A DNA stretch of 64,000 bases, taken from assembly GCF_014648895.1 (NCBI RefSeq), contig NZ_BMRZ01000011.1:186001-250000 (forward strand). Direction: 5' to 3'. The notes beneath the pieces were generated by a model, which saw only the letters and a list, made by a program, of their open reading frames with translations, had not been told where the DNA came from and made no database searches. A program made the position numbers and the translations under genes. This stretch comes from Streptomyces tanashiensis (GTDB taxonomy: Bacteria; Actinomycetota; Actinomycetes; Streptomycetales; Streptomycetaceae). Positions within the stretch are counted from its first letter, which is position 1, and every line of letters starts with the position of its first letter. This document shows positions 44,874 to 54,363 of the stretch, in pieces.

Positions 44874-46133
44874 ATGTCCGTCGTACGTGATCTGCGCGTA
44901 CTCCTGCGCCTGACGAACTTCCGCCGCCTGCTCGCCGTCCGGCTGCTCTCCCAGTGCGCCGACGGCGTCTACCAGGTGGCCCTGGCCACGTACGTCGTCT
45001 TCTCCCCCGAGAAACAGACCTCGCCCGCCGCGATCGCCTCCGCGATGGCGGTGCTCCTGCTCCCGTACTCGCTCGTCGGACCCTTCGCCGGAGTGCTCCT
45101 CGACCGCTGGCAGCGCCGCCAGGTCTTCCTGTACGGGAACCTCCTGCGCGCCCTCCTCGCCTGCGGGACCGCCCTTCTCGTCCTCGCCTCCGTACCGGAC
45201 TGGCTCTTCTACGCCTCCGCCCTCTCCGTCACCGCCGTCAACCGGTTCGTCCTGGCGGGGCTCTCGGCCTCCCTCCCCCGTGTCGTCGACGAGGAGCGGC
45301 TCGTCATGGCGAACTCGCTCTCGCCCACCGCGGGCACCCTCGCCGCGACCCTCGGCGGCGGTCTCGCCTTCGGCGTCAGGCTCCTCGCCGACGACTCCGA
45401 CGCGGCCGTCGTGGCCTTCGGTGCCGCCCTCTACCTCTGTGCCGCTCTCGCCTCCCTGCGGATGCCCCGGGAGCTCCTCGGGCCCGATCCCGACCTCACG
45501 CCGCGGTCCCTCGCCTCGGCGCTGAAGTCGACGGCCCACGGGCTGGCCGCCGGCCTGCGGCACCTCTCCGAGCGACGCCCCGCCGCCCGGGCGCTCATCG
45601 CGGTCGCCCTCATGCGCTTCTGCTACGGGGCCCTGCTCGTCACCGTACTCATGCTCTCCCGGTACTCCTGGAGCTCCACGGAGTCCGATGGGCTCGGCAT
45701 CCTGGGACTCGCCGTCGCCGCGTCGGGCGCCGGCTTCTTCGCCGCCGCGGTGCTCTCCCCCTGGGCGGTGGGACGGTTCGGGCCCTTCGGCTGGATGACC
45801 GTGTGCACGGGCGCGGCCGCCGTCCTCGAACCGGCGCTCGCCCTGACCTTCGCCCCGGCCCCGTTCCTCGTCGCCGCCTTCCTCCTCGGGCTCATCACCC
45901 AGGGAGCCAAGATCGCGACGGACACCGTGGTCCAGACGACCGTGGACGACTCCTATCGAGGCCGGGTCTTCTCGCTCTACGACGTGCTGTTCAACGTCGC
46001 CTTCGTGAGCGCGGCCGGTATCGCCGCGCTGATGCTGCCGCCCGACGGCCGGTCGCCCCTCCTGGTCGTGCTGGTGGCCGTGATCTACGCGGCACTCGCC
46101 GTGGCGCTGCACCGGGAACGCCGGAAGGGGTGA
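44874..46133 (+). CDS. MFS transporter
   Basis: A 419-residue major facilitator with twelve predicted helices. The DRWQRRQVFLYGN loop between helices 2 and 3 is the MFS signature, and the DSYRGRVFSLYDVLFNV segment resembles the MFS_3/enterobactin-exporter-like group. The substrate is unknown. It starts after the ino1 terminator, so it probably has its own promoter. Confidence 0.9.
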   Translation: MSVVRDLRVLLRLTNFRRLLAVRLLSQCADGVYQVALATYVVFSPEKQTSPAAIASAMAVLLLPYSLVGPFAGVLLDRWQRRQVFLYGNLLRALLACGTALLVLASVPDWLFYASALSVTAVNRFVLAGLSASLPRVVDEERLVMANSLSPTAGTLAATLGGGLAFGVRLLADDSDAAVVAFGAALYLCAALASLRMPRELLGPDPDLTPRSLASALKSTAHGLAAGLRHLSERRPAARALIAVALMRFCYGALLVTVLMLSRYSWSSTESDGLGILGLAVAASGAGFFAAAVLSPWAVGRFGPFGWMTVCTGAAAVLEPALALTFAPAPFLVAAFLLGLITQGAKIATDTVVQTTVDDSYRGRVFSLYDVLFNVAFVSAAGIAALMLPPDGRSPLLVVLVAVIYAALAVALHRERRKG

Positions 46134-46134
46134 C

Positions 46135-46148
46135 GTTTCACGTGAAAC
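46135..46148. other. parS: parS site
   Basis: Perfect GTTTCACGTGAAAC, beginning 2 bp after the MFS stop codon. Confidence 0.97.
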
Positions 46149-46166
46149 ATCACCCCTTCCGAACGT

Positions 46167-46206
46167 CGATCGGGTCGGTGTTTCACGTGAAACATCGACC
46201 CGATCG
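46167..46206. terminator. 40-bp palindrome with a parS core, probable cca/MFS terminator
   Basis: CGATCGGGTCG and its complement extend the central parS on both sides; only one mismatch breaks a 40-bp palindrome. It lies between two convergent genes, so the RNA form would make a strong hairpin while the DNA form is a ParB site. Confidence 0.8.
46180..46193. other. parS: parS site inside a terminator-like palindrome
   Basis: Perfect GTTTCACGTGAAAC at the centre of the 40-bp palindrome, 45 bp from the preceding parS. Confidence 0.97.
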
Positions 46207-46220
46207 GGCGCTGACTCGAC

Positions 46221-47663
46221 TCAGTCGCGCGCTGCCCACCACTCCTTGAGGGCGGCGACGGCCTGGTCGTGCTCCATCGGCCCGTTCTCCAGTCGGAGCT
46301 CCAGTAGGAACTTGTACGCCTGACCGATGGCCGGCCCGGGCCCGATGCCCAGGATCGCCTGGATCTCGTTGCCGTCCAGGTCGGGGCGGATGGCGTCCAG
46401 CTCCTCCTGCTCCTGGAGCTGGGCGATGCGGTCCTCAAGGCCGTCGTAGGCGCGGGAGAGCGCACCCGCCTTCCGCTTGTTCCGCGTGGTGCAGTCCGAG
46501 CGGGTCAGCTTGTGCAGCCGCGAGAGCAGCGGTCCGGCGTCACGCACGTAGCGCCGCACGGCCGAGTCGGTCCACTCGCCGGTCCCGTAGCCGTGGAAGC
46601 GGAGGTGCAGCTCCACCAGGCGTGAGACGTCCTTGATCATCTCGTTGGAGTACTTGAGCGCGGTCATGCGCTTCTTGGTCATCTTCGCGCCGACCACCTC
46701 GTGGTGGTGGAAGGAGACGCGGCCGTCCTTCTCGAAGCGGCGGGTGCGGGGCTTGCCGATGTCGTGGAGCAGGGCAGCCAGCCGCAGCACCAGGTCGGGC
46801 CCTTCCTCCTCCAGGTCGATCGCCTGGTCGAGCACGGTCAGCGAGTGCTCGTAGACGTCCTTGTGCCGGTGGTGCTCATCGCTCTCCAGGCGCAGCGACG
46901 GCAGCTCGGGCAGCACATGCTCGGCGAGGCCCGTGTCCACGAGGAGACCGAGGCCCTTCCGGGGGTGCGCCGAGAGCAGCAGCTTGTTGAGTTCCTCACG
47001 GACGCGCTCGGCGGAGACGATCTCGATCCGGCCGGACATCTCCTTCATGGCCGTGACGACCTCGGGGGCGACCTCGAAGTCCAGCTGTGCGGCGAACCGC
47101 GCGGCCCGCATCATGCGCAGGGGGTCGTCGGAGAAGGACTCCTCCGGCGTACCCGGCGTGTGCAGGACCCGGGCGGAGAGGTCCTCGAGACCGCCGTACG
47201 GGTCGATGAACTCCTTCTCGGGGAGCGCCACGGCCATGGCGTTGACGGTGAAGTCACGCCGGACGAGGTCCTCGTCGATGGAGTCGCCGTAGGAGACCTC
47301 GGGCTTCCGGGAGGTCCGGTCGTACGCCTCCGAGCGGTACGTGGTGACCTCGATCTGGTAGCCGTCCTTCTGGGAACCGACGGTCCCGAAGGCGATGCCG
47401 ACCTCCCACACGGCGTCGGCCCACGGACGGACGATCTTCAGTACGTCCTCGGGGCGGGCGTCGGTGGTGAAGTCCAGGTCGTTGCCGAGCCGGCCGAGCA
47501 ACGCGTCCCGCACCGAACCGCCGACCAGCGCGAGGCTGAACCCGGCCTCCTGGAATCGGCGGGCGAGGTCGTCGGCGACAGGGGACACACGCAGCAGTTC
47601 ACTGACCGCGCGGCGTTGCACCTGGCTCAGTGCAGTCGGGGTGTCTTCGTTGGCGTTCGGCAC
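46221..47663 (-). CDS. cca: CCA tRNA nucleotidyltransferase
   Basis: A 480-residue enzyme that builds or repairs the CCA end of tRNAs. The nucleotidyltransferase motif is LVGGSVRDALLGRLGNDLDFTTDARPED with the catalytic aspartates. The class II arm VRRDFTVNAMAVAL follows, and an HD domain (LLHDIGKPRTRR, HHHEVVGAKM) is fused downstream. It is divergent from the DUF6049 gene. Confidence 0.96.
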   Translation of the reverse strand: MPNANEDTPTALSQVQRRAVSELLRVSPVADDLARRFQEAGFSLALVGGSVRDALLGRLGNDLDFTTDARPEDVLKIVRPWADAVWEVGIAFGTVGSQKDGYQIEVTTYRSEAYDRTSRKPEVSYGDSIDEDLVRRDFTVNAMAVALPEKEFIDPYGGLEDLSARVLHTPGTPEESFSDDPLRMMRAARFAAQLDFEVAPEVVTAMKEMSGRIEIVSAERVREELNKLLLSAHPRKGLGLLVDTGLAEHVLPELPSLRLESDEHHRHKDVYEHSLTVLDQAIDLEEEGPDLVLRLAALLHDIGKPRTRRFEKDGRVSFHHHEVVGAKMTKKRMTALKYSNEMIKDVSRLVELHLRFHGYGTGEWTDSAVRRYVRDAGPLLSRLHKLTRSDCTTRNKRKAGALSRAYDGLEDRIAQLQEQEELDAIRPDLDGNEIQAILGIGPGPAIGQAYKFLLELRLENGPMEHDQAVAALKEWWAARD

Positions 47664-47875
47664 AACAGAAAAGGGTACGTGCCCCGGCTCGCCGTGACGT
47701 CCCCGTTTTCACCGGGCGGGGGCGCCCGGCGGCGCCGGCCCAGGCCTGGCCGAAGATCGCCTGGAGCAGTCCCCGGCACTTGCCCCCAGCGTGCCTCGTT
47801 ACCATGCCTGGACACAGCAACCGGGAACCACCGAAACCACTGGCACCACAGACAACGACGAGGACGGGCGAACGC

Positions 47876-50260
47876 GTGGCCGAGGCGGCAGACATCCAGG
47901 GAACCGGTCCCTCACCTGCCCGCCGATGGCTGCGGCGCACGATCACCCTCGCCGTCGGGGCGCCGCTCCTGGCCGGCCTGCTCCAGGCACCTCTCGTCGC
48001 CTCCCCGGCGGCCGCCGCCGAGGACGGCACCGGGTCGAGGACCGTCGATGTGTCGCTCGACACGCTGGCCCCGAGCACACCCGTCGAGGGGGACACCGTC
48101 ACCGTCACGGGCACGGTGACCAACAAGGGCAAGAAGGCCGTCACCGACGCGACCGTGAACCTGCGCGTCGGACCGAGGATGACGAGCCGCAGCGAGATCG
48201 AGCAGGTCACGGGACGCACCGGTTTCCGGGACGACAGCGACCCCGCTCCCCTCGCGGACGCCCCCACCGTCAAGATCCCCCGCCTCGGCGCCGGTCTCAG
48301 CACCGACTTCTCCCTGTCCGTCCCCGTCTCCGAGCTCGGGCTCGACGAGGAGGGCGTCTACCAGCTGGGCGTCTCCCTCACCGGGCAGACCTCGGACCGC
48401 CAGTACGACCGGGTGCTCGGCATCGAGCGGACCTTCCTGCCGTACCAGCCCGAGGCCACCGAGAAGAAGACCCAGGTCACCTACCTCTGGCCGCTGATCG
48501 CCTCGGCGCACGTCTCGGCGCAGACGGCGACGGACGACCAGCAGACCCCGGTCTTCGAGGACGACGCCCTGGCGGCCGAGCTGCGCCCGGGCGGGCGCCT
48601 GGACCAGATGGTCTCGCTGGGCAAGGACCTGCCGGTCACCTGGGTCGTCGACCCGGACCTGCTGGCCTCCGTCGACGCCATGGCGAACGGCTACCGCGTC
48701 AAGGACGGGGACCGGGACGTCCCCGGCAGGAACCAGGCCGTCGCCGAGCGGTGGCTGGACGCGCTGGAGAAGGCGGTCCAGGGACACAAGGTCGTCGCCC
48801 TCCCCTTCGCCGACCCCGACCTGGCCTCCCTGGCACATCGGGGCAAGGACGTTCCCGGCTCCCTCGGACACCTCCAGTCCGCGACCGCCCTGGCGGGCAT
48901 GACGGTCGAGACCGTCCTCCACGTACCGGCGTCCACCGACTTCTCCTGGCCCGCCGACGGAGCCGTGGACCCGTCCATCGTGGCGGTCGCGACCTCGGCC
49001 GGCGCCGACAAGGTCATCGCCCGCAGCGACAGCGTCCGCGACGACCTCCCGTACACGGCCACGGCCGCCCGCCCGCTCGGCAACGGCAGCACCACGGCCG
49101 TCGTGAGCGACGCGCTCCTGTCCACCGCCTTCGAGGGGGACATGGTCCGCGCGGAGAACTCCACGCTCGCGGTCCAGGAGTTCCTCGCCCAGTCCCTGGC
49201 GATCACCCTGGAGCAGCCGGAGGACCAGCGCAGCATCGTGGTCGCCCCGCAGCGGATGCCGAGCGTGGCCCAGGCGCAGTCCATGGCGACCGCCCTGGAG
49301 GGCCTCTCCGGCCGCCGCTGGACCCAGCCCAGCGACCTCCTCGCGGCCGCCGCGGCCAAGCCGGACCCGGACGCCTCCACGGCGGTGCCGAGCAGCTCCC
49401 GCTACCCGAAGAAGCTGCGCGACCGGGAGCTTCCGGTCCAGGCCTTCCGTGACATGAAGACCACGCGGGACGAGCTGGACGACTTCAAGGTCATCCTGAC
49501 CCAGCCGGAACGCGTCGTGACGCCGTTCGGCAACGCGATCAACCGCGAGATGTCGACCTCCTGGCGCGGTGAGGCCCGGGCCGCCGCGATCTACCGGAAC
49601 AACGTCCTGGACTATCTGCAGACCCTCACCAAGGGCGTCCAGCTGGTCGACAAGTCGGACCTCACGCTCTCCGGCCGCAGCGCGACGATCCCCGTGACCG
49701 TCCAGAACAAGCTGCTCCAGGGCGTGGAACACCTGAAGCTGCGCCTCACCTCCGGCAACAAGAACCGGCTGGAGCTGAACGGCGAGCGGTACGCCGAGCT
49801 CCCGGTGAAGGTCGGCGGCGGACACAGCCAGTCGGTGAAGTTCAACGCGTCGGCCAACGTCAACGGCCAGGTTCCGATGACGGCCCAGCTCTACACCGAG
49901 GACGGCACCCCGTACGGGCAGCCGATGAACTTCACCGTGCGGGTCTCCGAGATCACTCCCACGGTGATGCTCGTGATCGCCGGCGGAGTCCTCCTCCTCG
50001 TCCTCGCCGGTGTGCGCATGTACAGCCAGCGCAAGCGGGTGGCCGCGCGGAACGCCGAGGCCGAGGCGGCGGAGGCCGCCGAGGACGGCACGGCCGAGGA
50101 CGAGGCCGCACGGGAGTCCGGCGAGAACGGGCCCCGCGAGGACGCACCCGGCGAGGAGGAGTCCGCCGGGGACGAACCCGTGCAGCCGAGTGACCCGACA
50201 CCGGACACCGGGCCCGAAAGCGGCGACCCGTCGGGCCCGGGTGAGAAAGTGGACCGTTGA
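47876..50260 (+). CDS. DUF6049-family secreted/membrane protein
   Basis: A 794-residue protein with a signal peptide RRTITLAVGAPLLAGLLQAP and a cleavage region AAAAED. A long extracellular region contains an N-terminal beta-rich DUF11-like segment and a helical domain. A single C-terminal membrane helix, VMLVIAGGVLLLVLAGVRMY, is followed by a short acidic cytoplasmic tail. Conservation just upstream of murJ suggests an envelope role, unproven. The GTG at 47876 follows GAGGACGGG; an ATG at 47804 is an alternative. Confidence 0.8.
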   Translation: MAEAADIQGTGPSPARRWLRRTITLAVGAPLLAGLLQAPLVASPAAAAEDGTGSRTVDVSLDTLAPSTPVEGDTVTVTGTVTNKGKKAVTDATVNLRVGPRMTSRSEIEQVTGRTGFRDDSDPAPLADAPTVKIPRLGAGLSTDFSLSVPVSELGLDEEGVYQLGVSLTGQTSDRQYDRVLGIERTFLPYQPEATEKKTQVTYLWPLIASAHVSAQTATDDQQTPVFEDDALAAELRPGGRLDQMVSLGKDLPVTWVVDPDLLASVDAMANGYRVKDGDRDVPGRNQAVAERWLDALEKAVQGHKVVALPFADPDLASLAHRGKDVPGSLGHLQSATALAGMTVETVLHVPASTDFSWPADGAVDPSIVAVATSAGADKVIARSDSVRDDLPYTATAARPLGNGSTTAVVSDALLSTAFEGDMVRAENSTLAVQEFLAQSLAITLEQPEDQRSIVVAPQRMPSVAQAQSMATALEGLSGRRWTQPSDLLAAAAAKPDPDASTAVPSSSRYPKKLRDRELPVQAFRDMKTTRDELDDFKVILTQPERVVTPFGNAINREMSTSWRGEARAAAIYRNNVLDYLQTLTKGVQLVDKSDLTLSGRSATIPVTVQNKLLQGVEHLKLRLTSGNKNRLELNGERYAELPVKVGGGHSQSVKFNASANVNGQVPMTAQLYTEDGTPYGQPMNFTVRVSEITPTVMLVIAGGVLLLVLAGVRMYSQRKRVAARNAEAEAAEAAEDGTAEDEAARESGENGPREDAPGEEESAGDEPVQPSDPTPDTGPESGDPSGPGEKVDR

Positions 50261-50305
50261 GCGATGTCGTGGCCGGTCGGCCGGGGACGATGAGGTGGGG
50301 TAACC

Positions 50306-52528
50306 ATGAACGCGCCGTACGACGGTGACCGCGGCCAGGGCCCGGGCGGCCCGGCGCCGTCCGGTGGGACGCCCGCGGTGCCTCCCGGTGCCGGCCACCC
50401 GCAGGTGACGCCCCCGCAGCAGGGCACCCCTGGCCAGCAGGGACAGGACCCCTACGCGCAGAACCCCTACGCCCAGGACCCCTACGTCCAGGACGCCTTC
50501 ACCCATGACCCGTACCGGTCCCAGGACCTGTCGGCGCAGGACCCGGTGACCGAGGCGCTCTACGACCGCGCCGCGCACCCGCCGCCCCCGCCCGGCACCT
50601 ACCAGGACCCCCACGCGCTCTACCAGCAGCCGGCCGCGCCTCAGCACGCCCCCGACCCCCGGGTGTGGGCGCAGACCCCGGCGCCCGAGCCGGACGGTCC
50701 CTCGCGCCACCTGCCGTACGGCGACGACGCGCGCACGGTCCAGTTCACCGGGGTCGACGACCTGGTGACGCGGGCCAGTGAGGAGAACCCCGAGCCGGAC
50801 GCGTTCGCGCACCTCTACCGGGACCAGCAGGCTCCCGGCCAGGTGCCCCCGCCCGCCCCGGAGCCGGACCCCCTGCCCGCACCCGCCCCGAAGAAGTCCG
50901 GCCGTGCCTCCGGGCTGCTGAAGTCGAGCGCCGTGATGGCGGCCGGGACCCTGGTCTCCCGGCTGACCGGCTTCGTCCGCAGCCTGGTGATCACCGGTGC
51001 GCTGGGCGCGGCCCTGCTCGGTGACACCTTCACCATCGCCTACACCCTGCCGACGATGATCTACATCCTCACCGTCGGCGGTGGCCTCAACTCGGTCTTC
51101 GTCCCCCAGCTCGTCCGCTCGATGAAGAACGACGAGGACGGCGGCGAGGCCTACGCCAACCGCCTGCTCACCCTGGTCATGGTGGCGCTCGGCCTCATCG
51201 TGGCACTCGCCGTCTTCGCCGCGCCGCTGCTGATCCGGCTGATGTCGAACACCATCGCCGACGACGCCGCCGCCAACAGCGTGGCCGTGACCTTCGCCCG
51301 CTACTGCCTGCCCACGATCTTCTTCATGGGTGTGCACGTGGTGATGGGTCAGATCCTCAACGCCCGCGGCAAGTTCGGCGCGATGATGTGGACCCCGGTC
51401 CTCAACAACATCGTCATGATCGTCACCTTCGGCCTGTTCATCTGGGTCTACGGCACCTCCGCCGAGTCCCACATGGGTGTGCAGACCATTCCGGACGAGG
51501 GCATCCGCCTGCTCGGCATCGGCACCCTGCTCGGCCTCGTCGTCCAGGCCCTGGCGATGATCCCGTACCTGCGCGAGACGGGCTTCCGCTTCCGGCCGCG
51601 CTTCGACTGGAAGGGCCACGGGCTCGGCAAGACCGTCAAGCTGGCCAAGTGGACCGTTCTCTTCGTCCTCGCCAACCAGGCGGGCGTCCTGGTCGTCACC
51701 CAGCTCGCCACCGCCGCCGGTGAGGAGTCCGGGAAGAACGGTGCCGGCTTCCTCGCCTACTCCAACGCCCAGCTGATCTGGGGCATGCCGCAGGCCATCA
51801 TCACGGTCTCCGTGATGGCCGCCCTGCTGCCGCGGATCTCCCGTGCCGCCCACGACGACGACCCCGGCGCGGTCCGGGACGACATCTCGCAGGGCCTGCG
51901 GAACTCGGCCGTCGCGATCGTCCCGGTCTCCTTCGCCTTCCTGGCGCTCGGCGTCCCGATGTGCACCCTGCTCTACGCCTCCAGCGGCATCGAGGCCGCC
52001 CAGGGCATGGGCTTCATCCTGATGGCCTTCGGCCTCGGCCTGATCCCGTACTCCGTGCAGTACGTCGTCCTCCGCGGCTTCTACGCCTACGAGGACACCC
52101 GGACGCCCTTCTACAACACGGTGATCGTCGCCGCCGTCAACGCGGCCGCCTCGGCGGTCTGTTACGTCGTCCTGCCCGCCCAGTGGGCCGTCGTGGGCAT
52201 GGCCGCCTCGTACGGGCTCGCCTACGCCGTCGGCGTCGGCATCGCCTGGCGCCGGCTCAGCAAGCGCCTGGGCGGCGACCTGGACGGCACCCACGTGATG
52301 CGGACCTACGCCCGCCTCTGCATGGCCTCCGTGCCCGCCGCGATCGTCGCCGGTGGCGTCGGTTTCGGGCTGCTGAAACTGCTCGGTGAGGGCGCCCTGG
52401 GCTCGCTCGTCGCCCTCGTGATCGGCGGAGCCGTGCTCCTCGGAATCTTCTTCGTCGCCGCGAAGCGCATGCGGATCGCGGAGCTGAACACCCTGGTGGG
52501 GATGGTCCGCGGGCGCCTGGGACGCTGA
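50306..52528 (+). CDS. murJ: Lipid II flippase MurJ
   Basis: A 740-residue protein. The first ~200 residues are a disordered Pro/Gln/Tyr-rich cytosolic leader with DPY repeats, much longer than in E. coli MurJ. The rest has about fourteen helices of the MOP superfamily, with the MurJ pattern VMAAGTLVSRLTGFVRSLVI, the FVPQLVRSM segment and RGFYAYEDTRTPFYNT. MurJ carries lipid II across the membrane for wall synthesis. A pseudokinase gene follows 118 bp downstream. Confidence 0.96.
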   Translation: MNAPYDGDRGQGPGGPAPSGGTPAVPPGAGHPQVTPPQQGTPGQQGQDPYAQNPYAQDPYVQDAFTHDPYRSQDLSAQDPVTEALYDRAAHPPPPPGTYQDPHALYQQPAAPQHAPDPRVWAQTPAPEPDGPSRHLPYGDDARTVQFTGVDDLVTRASEENPEPDAFAHLYRDQQAPGQVPPPAPEPDPLPAPAPKKSGRASGLLKSSAVMAAGTLVSRLTGFVRSLVITGALGAALLGDTFTIAYTLPTMIYILTVGGGLNSVFVPQLVRSMKNDEDGGEAYANRLLTLVMVALGLIVALAVFAAPLLIRLMSNTIADDAAANSVAVTFARYCLPTIFFMGVHVVMGQILNARGKFGAMMWTPVLNNIVMIVTFGLFIWVYGTSAESHMGVQTIPDEGIRLLGIGTLLGLVVQALAMIPYLRETGFRFRPRFDWKGHGLGKTVKLAKWTVLFVLANQAGVLVVTQLATAAGEESGKNGAGFLAYSNAQLIWGMPQAIITVSVMAALLPRISRAAHDDDPGAVRDDISQGLRNSAVAIVPVSFAFLALGVPMCTLLYASSGIEAAQGMGFILMAFGLGLIPYSVQYVVLRGFYAYEDTRTPFYNTVIVAAVNAAASAVCYVVLPAQWAVVGMAASYGLAYAVGVGIAWRRLSKRLGGDLDGTHVMRTYARLCMASVPAAIVAGGVGFGLLKLLGEGALGSLVALVIGGAVLLGIFFVAAKRMRIAELNTLVGMVRGRLGR

Positions 52529-52646
52529 ACCGAGCAGTCCCGCACAACCATCGGCGGGAACCGCGTGTCGTGCATAGCGTCCGACTGTGGGCACAATTGG
52601 CTTGGCTGTTGGATGTGGCGCAACGGATGGGGAGGCAGGAACGACG

Positions 52647-54338
52647 GTGGCGGAACGTAGCACGGCTGCCGTCGACGTGGCCGACAACAGCGGTGACGAC
52701 CCGCTGACCGCCAAGGCGGACACGGCCGCGACCGACGGGGTGGCGGAAGAGCAGAAGACGGCGGAGAAGACCGCCCAGGCCACGGAGAACAAGGCGGTCG
52801 AACGACAGAGCGGCGAACAGCCCTCGATCACGGCACCCGAACTGCACAGCGGCCACAAACTGGCCAGACGCTACCGGCTGGAGGAGTGCGTCACTCGTCT
52901 GGACGGCTTCAGCAGCTGGCGTGCCGTCGACGAGAAGCTGCGTCGCGCGGTCGGGGTCCACCTGCTGCCGGCCGACCATCCCAGAGCCCGGTCGGTCCTG
53001 GCCGCGGCCCGCTCCTCGGCGCTGCTCGGCGACCCCCGGTTCGTCCAGGTCCTCGACGCCGTCGAGGAGAACGACCTCGTGTACGTCGTGCACGAGTGGC
53101 TGCCGGACTCCACCGAGCTGACCGCGCTGCTCGCGGCCGGCCCGCTGGAGCCCCACGACGCCTACCAGCTCGTCAGCCAGGTCTCCCAGGCCATGGCGGC
53201 CGCCCACCGCGAGGGCCTCGCCCATCTCCGGCTCACCCCGAGCGCCGTCCTGCGCAGCTCCACCGGCCAGTACCGGATCCGCGGCCTCGCCGTGAACGCC
53301 GCCCTGCGCGGCATCACCGCCGAGCGTCCGCAGCGCAGCGACACCGAGGCCATCGGTGCCCTGCTGTACGCCGCGCTCACCCAGCGCTGGCCGTACGACA
53401 GCGACGCCTACGGCCTCTCCGGGCTTCCCAAGGGTGTCGGGCTGCTGCCGCCGGACCAGGTCCGCGCCGGCGTCCACCGGGGCCTCTCCGAGCTCGCCAT
53501 GCGCGCCCTCGCCAACGACGGGGCCACCGCCTCGCGCCAGGAGCCGCCCTGCACCACTCCGGACGAACTGGCCAGGGCCGTGGCGGCGATGCCCCGCGTC
53601 AAGCCGCCGGAGCCGGTGTTCACCGCGCCGCCCGAGTACCAGCACACGACGTACCAGCAGGGCACCTACGGACGTCCCCAGCCGCGTCCCGTGGCCGCCC
53701 AGCAGATCGTCGTCCCGCCGCCCCCGCTCCAGAGCCGCACGGGCAAGGCCCTGAAGTGGGCCGTCTCGGCCCTCCTCATCGCCGCCCTGGGCCTCGGCAG
53801 CTGGCAGATCGCGGACCGGCTGCTCGCGCCGGAGCCCAAGGACGAGACCCCGATAGTCCACCCTTCGACCGACGAGAAGCCCGCGCCCTCGAAGCCGGTC
53901 GCCATCTCGTCCGCCCAGGACTTCGACCCGCCCCCCGGGGGCAACGGCGAGGAGTACCCGGAGACCGTGGCGAACGCGTTCGACGGTGATCCGAGCACCT
54001 TCTGGCACACCAAGAACTACACCACCGCGAACTTCGGCAACCTGAAGAGCGGCGTCGGCATAGTGCTGGACCTGGGCTCGGCCCAGAAGGTCGGTTCGGT
54101 CGACCTGTCGTTCGTCGGGGACACCAAGGTGGAGGTCCGCACGGCCCCCGACGGAGCCTCCTCGGCACCGTCCACGGCCGAAGGATTCACCACCCAGGCG
54201 GACGGAGCCGGCAGCGAGGTGAAGCTGAAGCTCAAGAAGCCGGTCACGACCCGCTACGTTCTGGTCTGGCTGACGGAGCTGCCGCTCACCGACGGCGAGT
54301 TCCGCGGCCAGCTGACCGAAGTCAAGGTCATGAGCTGA
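52647..54338 (+). CDS. Membrane pseudokinase with extracellular discoidin-like domain
   Basis: A 563-residue protein. Residues ~85-325 form a protein-kinase-like domain without the HRD and DFG catalytic motifs: LAHLRLTPSAVL and YRIRGLA stand in their place. A single helix WAVSALLIAALGLGSWQI crosses the membrane at about residue 370. A discoidin/F5-8C-like extracellular domain follows (AFDGDPSTFWHTKNY; VGIVLDLGSAQKVGSVDL). In Mycobacterium the same two domains are fused to MurJ, so this is probably the split partner of MurJ. GGAGGCAGGA precedes the GTG. Confidence 0.9.
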   Translation: MAERSTAAVDVADNSGDDPLTAKADTAATDGVAEEQKTAEKTAQATENKAVERQSGEQPSITAPELHSGHKLARRYRLEECVTRLDGFSSWRAVDEKLRRAVGVHLLPADHPRARSVLAAARSSALLGDPRFVQVLDAVEENDLVYVVHEWLPDSTELTALLAAGPLEPHDAYQLVSQVSQAMAAAHREGLAHLRLTPSAVLRSSTGQYRIRGLAVNAALRGITAERPQRSDTEAIGALLYAALTQRWPYDSDAYGLSGLPKGVGLLPPDQVRAGVHRGLSELAMRALANDGATASRQEPPCTTPDELARAVAAMPRVKPPEPVFTAPPEYQHTTYQQGTYGRPQPRPVAAQQIVVPPPPLQSRTGKALKWAVSALLIAALGLGSWQIADRLLAPEPKDETPIVHPSTDEKPAPSKPVAISSAQDFDPPPGGNGEEYPETVANAFDGDPSTFWHTKNYTTANFGNLKSGVGIVLDLGSAQKVGSVDLSFVGDTKVEVRTAPDGASSAPSTAEGFTTQADGAGSEVKLKLKKPVTTRYVLVWLTELPLTDGEFRGQLTEVKVMS

Positions 54339-54363
54339 CGACCAGAGGGGAGGGGGCTCACCG

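Noticed and set aside
43203..46112. A 969-codon minus-strand frame
   Set aside because: It is antisense to PadR, ino1 and the MFS gene; low-complexity product.
47912..52858. A 1,648-codon open frame on the minus strand
   Set aside because: It is antisense to the DUF6049, murJ and pseudokinase genes. Its product is low-complexity (D/G/R/V/H-rich), as expected from the complement of high-GC codons.
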